From Gammaproteobacteria bacterium (GTDB lineage Bacteria; Pseudomonadota; Gammaproteobacteria; Pseudomonadales; Pseudohongiellaceae), in assembly GCA_003451715.1 (NCBI GenBank), contig DMJN01000332.1, forward strand, positions 1 through 9,826: a stretch of DNA of 9,826 bases, in the 5' to 3' direction. Each line of letters begins with the position of its first letter. Positions within the stretch are counted from its first letter, which is position 1. Below are positions 7,179 through 9,826 of the stretch, piece by piece. The notes beneath the pieces were generated by a model. That model saw nothing but the letters and a program-made list of their open reading frames with translations. It was not told the DNA's origin and ran no database searches. The position numbers were made by a program, and so were the translations under genes.

Positions 7179-8393
7179 TTAGTCCATCCGCTCCAGGATC
7201 GCCGCCACACCCTGCCCGATGCCGATGCACAAGCTTATGGCAGCATAGCGACCCTGCATGCGCTCCAGCTGTCGGGTAGCGGTTATCGCTATACGAGCAC
7301 CCGAAGCACCCAGCGGATGACCCACTGCGATCGCACCACCGTTGGGGTTAACCCGGGAGTCCTGGAAATCCACTTCCAGCATCCTGAGGCAACCCAATAC
7401 TTGAGGTGCGAAGGCTTCATTAATCTCGATGATGTCCATGTCCGATAAACCAAGACCAGTCCTTGCCAAGGCTTTCCTGATCGCAAACACCGGCCCAAAT
7501 CCCATGACTCGCGGCTCTACTCCGGCTACCGCACCGGCAATAATCCTGGCGCGAGGCTTGATTCCATATTTCTCTCCCAGCGTCCCATTGCCGACAATGA
7601 GTGCCGCCGCACCATCATTGATACCGGAGGCATTGCCAGCGGTAACCACGCCGTCTGCAAACAAGCTACGCAAACCGCTCAGCACTTCGAAATTGGTACC
7701 CGGCCGGGGATGTTCATCGGCATCGACTGTCAGCGGTGGTTTCTTGCGTCCCTGTGGTACATCGATGGGAATGATTTCATCGGCAAAGAAGCCGTCGGCC
7801 CGGGCGGCTTCGTATTTCGCCTGGGAGGCGGCCGCAAACTGGTCTGCGTCTTCCCGGGAAATGGCGAGATCGCCGGCAATATTGTCGGCAGTCTGCGGCA
7901 TGGTGTCGTTGCCGTAGGCAGAGGCGAAGGCTGGATTTGTGAATCGCGCACCCAAGGTGCTGTCGGCGATCTGTTGGCCGCGGTCATAGGCAGATTGAGC
8001 CTTGGACATGACAATCGGAGCGCGACTCATGGATTCCACGCCACCGGCCAGGAACAGATCACCTTCACCGACCTTCACCGAACGCGCTGCATCCAGGGTC
8101 GCGGCAAGACCGGATCCGCAGAGACGATTCACCGTAAGCCCCGCTACCTCAACCGGTAAACCTGCCAGCAGCAATGAGAAACGGGCCACGTTTCGACAGT
8201 CTTCACCGGCGCCGTTAGTATTGCCCATGATGACATCTTCGTAAGCTTCCACCGGAAATTGATTGCGTTCAACCACCGTCTTGATGGTGTGGGCAAGCAG
8301 GTCATCGGGCCGCATTGGTGCCAGTGCCCCTCCGTGCCGGCCGAAAGCGGTTCGACCTCCGTCGTAAATAAAGGCGTCGATGATCTCAGGCAT
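7179..8393 (-). CDS. Acetyl-CoA acyltransferase (degradative-type thiolase)
   Basis: A 404-residue thiolase that cleaves 3-oxoacyl-CoA with free CoA, releasing acetyl-CoA (or propionyl-CoA from methyl-branched substrates). The nucleophile is C92 in NRLCGSG. The other active-site motifs are NEAFA (325-329), GHPLGASG with H359, and CIGIGQG with C389. The last motif has isoleucine where FadA/AtoB-type enzymes usually have glycine. A hydrophobic residue there is common in PcaF/3-oxoadipyl-CoA thiolases, which this protein also resembles in length and overall style, so annotation pipelines may call it pcaF. The operon context argues for a general or specialised beta-oxidation thiolase instead. It is the first gene of the minus-strand operon and starts at the ATG at 8393, with a modest AGAGAG ribosome site. 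All catalytic residues are present. Confidence 0.95.
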   Translation of the reverse strand: MPEIIDAFIYDGGRTAFGRHGGALAPMRPDDLLAHTIKTVVERNQFPVEAYEDVIMGNTNGAGEDCRNVARFSLLLAGLPVEVAGLTVNRLCGSGLAATLDAARSVKVGEGDLFLAGGVESMSRAPIVMSKAQSAYDRGQQIADSTLGARFTNPAFASAYGNDTMPQTADNIAGDLAISREDADQFAAASQAKYEAARADGFFADEIIPIDVPQGRKKPPLTVDADEHPRPGTNFEVLSGLRSLFADGVVTAGNASGINDGAAALIVGNGTLGEKYGIKPRARIIAGAVAGVEPRVMGFGPVFAIRKALARTGLGLSDMDIIEINEAFAPQVLGCLRMLEVDFQDSRVNPNGGAIAVGHPLGASGARIAITATRQLERMQGRYAAISLCIGIGQGVAAILERMD

Positions 8394-8421
8394 TTACTAC
8401 TCTCTGAATAAGTTTAATCAA

Positions 8422-8441
8422 TGATCTATTCGATAAAATCA
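8422..8441. promoter_or_regulatory. Imperfect 20-bp dyad, candidate operator
   Basis: The sequence TGATCTATTCGATAAAATCA is a partial palindrome centred on TCGA with perfect outer TGAT/ATCA arms; 14 of 20 positions are symmetric. It sits 29 bases before the thiolase start, in the leader between the predicted promoter and the gene, where a repressor could block transcription. No regulator gene is in the window and the motif does not match FadR or PsrA sites that I know. Short AT-rich dyads occur by chance, so this is a weak call. Confidence 0.25.
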
Positions 8442-8547
8442 GGTGCCAGCAGGTCGCTCACATTAGCATCCTGTACTGCATTTCACTCAACCAGATCGCC
8501 GCAGCCAGTCCCTAGCATCATTGCCTCTGGAAGTGCATAAGGGGGCG

Positions 8548-8556
8548 ATTCTAGCA
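8548..8556 (-). promoter_or_regulatory. Candidate extended -10 promoter for the thiolase operon
   Basis: On the minus strand the sequence reads TGCTAGAAT, an extended -10 element (TGn) joined to TAGAAT, five of six matches to the sigma-70 consensus. No good -35 box lies 16 to 18 bases upstream (the best is TTCCAC), which is acceptable for an extended -10 promoter. It would give a leader of about 150 bases before the thiolase ATG. The rest of the 294-base divergent region (8394-8687) shows no convincing promoter for the plus-strand gene, no terminator and no credible small gene. Confidence 0.4.
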
Positions 8557-8687
8557 CAGGGCAAACCCCGGTGGAACGTGGCTCAAAGCCAGTAAATTCG
8601 GTGCTCCCGGTCGCATAAAACAAGCAGTTATGCTAGCTTAGCCGCTCGATTGTAGGGGGATTAACTGCGCGATAGCAGAGGACAATA

Positions 8688-9826
8688 ATGATTCGCGATC
8701 AGGAAACTATTAATCAACACGTGGGTGTGATTGAACGCTTTGTTCGGGAGCGTCTGATTCCCAATGAGACGCTGCTGGCTGAGGAAGAAAAGCTGCCAGA
8801 TGACATACTTCAGGAGATGAAAGAGTTGGGTCTGTTTGGCCTTACTATCCCGGAAGAATACGGTGGGCTGGGACTCACTATGGAAGAAGAAATTCTGGTT
8901 GCCATCGAACTCGGTAGAACCTCGCCGGCATTTCGCTCCATCATGGGCACCAACAATGGGATCGGATCAGCAGCGGTGGTATTCAATGGCTCAGAAGAAC
9001 AAAAACAGAAATATCTACCCCGCTATGCCAGCGGCGAGTGGATCAGTTGCTTCTGCCTGACCGAACCCGAAGCCGGCTCCGATGCGGCATCACTTAAAAC
9101 CAGCGCGAGGCGCGAAGGCAATCACTATATTCTCAATGGTACCAAGCGCTTTATCACCAATGCGGCGGTAGCGGATACCTTTAACGTGATGGCTCGCACC
9201 AATCCCTCCATTCAGGGTGCCCGTGGAATCTCTTCGTTTATCGTCGACCGAGATACACCGGGAATCACACTGGGGCCGATCGACAAGAAAATGGGTCAGT
9301 CAGGCTCGCTGACCTGCGATGTCATCTTCGAAGATTGTCCGGTACCGGCGGAGAACCTGATCGGGACTGAGGGCGAAGGCTTTATCACGGCAATGAAAGT
9401 GCTGGATCGCGGCCGACTGCACATCTCTGGAGTCAGTGTCGGTGTTGCAGAAAGGCTTATCCGGGATGCACTGGAGTATGCCATGCAGCGCAAGCAATTC
9501 GGTCAGCCCATAGCCGAACAACAACTCATTCAAGCGATGCTGGCGGACTCTCAGACCGAAACCTATGCCGCCAGGTGTATGACCCTCGAGACTGCTCGCA
9601 AACGGGATAACGGTGAGAACGTCAGTACCGAATCATCCTCCTGCAAGTTGTTTGCAACGGAGATGGTTGGCCGTGTGGCCGATCGAGCGGTACAAATTCA
9701 TGGTGGGGCGGGCTATATGTCTGAGTATGCCGTCGAGAGATTCTATCGCGATGTGCGGCTGTTCCGTCTCTACGAAGGCACTTCCCAAATCCAGCAACTG
9801 ATCATTGCAAGAAACATGATCAAGGC
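8688..9826 (+). CDS. Acyl-CoA dehydrogenase, single-subunit type (partial at right edge)
   Basis: An open frame runs from the ATG at 8688 to the window edge, giving 379 complete codons; the family is usually 380-390 residues, so only a few are missing. It has the full canonical set: IPEEYGGLGL (54-63), LTEPEAGSD (124-132), NGTKRFITN (150-158), RKQFG (268-272), IHGGAGY (337-343) and YEGTSQIQ with catalytic Glu363. This is a short/medium- or branched-chain-type homotetrameric enzyme, and would work alone, unlike the two tandem dehydrogenases on the other strand. AGAGGA lies five bases before the ATG and supports that start. It is divergent from the thiolase operon, so both may be controlled from the shared intergenic region, and it could act on an earlier or later intermediate of the same pathway. 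What follows beyond the edge is unknown. Confidence 0.95.
   Translation, partial: MIRDQETINQHVGVIERFVRERLIPNETLLAEEEKLPDDILQEMKELGLFGLTIPEEYGGLGLTMEEEILVAIELGRTSPAFRSIMGTNNGIGSAAVVFNGSEEQKQKYLPRYASGEWISCFCLTEPEAGSDAASLKTSARREGNHYILNGTKRFITNAAVADTFNVMARTNPSIQGARGISSFIVDRDTPGITLGPIDKKMGQSGSLTCDVIFEDCPVPAENLIGTEGEGFITAMKVLDRGRLHISGVSVGVAERLIRDALEYAMQRKQFGQPIAEQQLIQAMLADSQTETYAARCMTLETARKRDNGENVSTESSSCKLFATEMVGRVADRAVQIHGGAGYMSEYAVERFYRDVRLFRLYEGTSQIQQLIIARNMIK

Noticed and set aside
7179..8393. Calling the thiolase pcaF and the locus an aromatic (beta-ketoadipate) pathway
   Set aside because: The CIGIGQG motif and length resemble PcaF, but no ring-cleavage, lactonising or CoA-transferase gene is present, and the neighbours are beta-oxidation enzymes.
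8394..8687. Possible FadR or PsrA site controlling the beta-oxidation operon
   Set aside because: I looked for the E. coli FadR palindrome and a PsrA-type GAAAC/GTTTC palindrome and saw neither; a lone GTTTG-like stretch near 8560 has no matching half.
8836..9060. Small plus-strand frame inside the third acyl-CoA dehydrogenase
   Set aside because: It is in a different frame from the well-supported dehydrogenase and shows no ribosome site or family match.
1..9826. Mobile elements, CRISPR arrays, tRNA or rRNA genes
   Set aside because: I saw no transposase or integrase motif, no regularly spaced direct repeats, and no tRNA- or rRNA-like segments; almost all bases are in ordinary metabolic genes.

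Overview
The window looks like chromosomal DNA of a proteobacterium, most likely a marine-type gammaproteobacterium. This is inferred from protein style, moderate GC and strong Shine-Dalgarno sites, and no marker gene confirms it. It is almost fully coding. It holds no RNA gene, CRISPR array, insertion sequence or phage gene that I could recognise.

Layout. Everything from position 8393 down to 1 lies on the minus strand, so it is listed here in transcription order. First comes a five-gene acyl-CoA catabolism operon: a thiolase (8393-7179), a fused enoyl-CoA hydratase/3-hydroxyacyl-CoA dehydrogenase (7137-5026), a zinc alcohol dehydrogenase overlapping it by one base (5026-3989), and two different acyl-CoA dehydrogenases in tandem (3968-2739 and 2717-1569). 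A hairpin follows the last stop. Next are a prolyl-4-hydroxylase-like 2-oxoglutarate/Fe(II) oxygenase broken by one frameshift (1518-830), a membrane zinc metallopeptidase of the YugP type (811-125), and the first 27 codons of a membrane-anchored or secreted protein (81-1). On the plus strand, divergent from the thiolase across a 294-base intergenic region, a third acyl-CoA dehydrogenase starts at 8688 and runs off the right edge.

How the genes work together. Acyl-CoA dehydrogenase, hydratase, hydroxyacyl-CoA dehydrogenase and thiolase make a full beta-oxidation turn. The tandem dehydrogenases have complementary sets of motifs. The upstream one has the flavin-loop motif and the candidate catalytic glutamates. 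The downstream one lacks both but has the RxQFG and HGG motifs that the other lacks. This is the pattern of the alpha2beta2 acyl-CoA dehydrogenases known from steroid side-chain degradation, so the operon probably handles a bulky, branched or cyclic acyl-CoA. The zinc alcohol dehydrogenase inside the operon suggests an extra alcohol oxidation step. The real substrate cannot be read from the sequence, and no CoA ligase, transporter or regulator is present in the window.

The most useful points for follow-up are the predicted heteromeric dehydrogenase, the translationally coupled alcohol dehydrogenase, and the one-base lesion in the oxygenase, which adding one G to a G run would repair.
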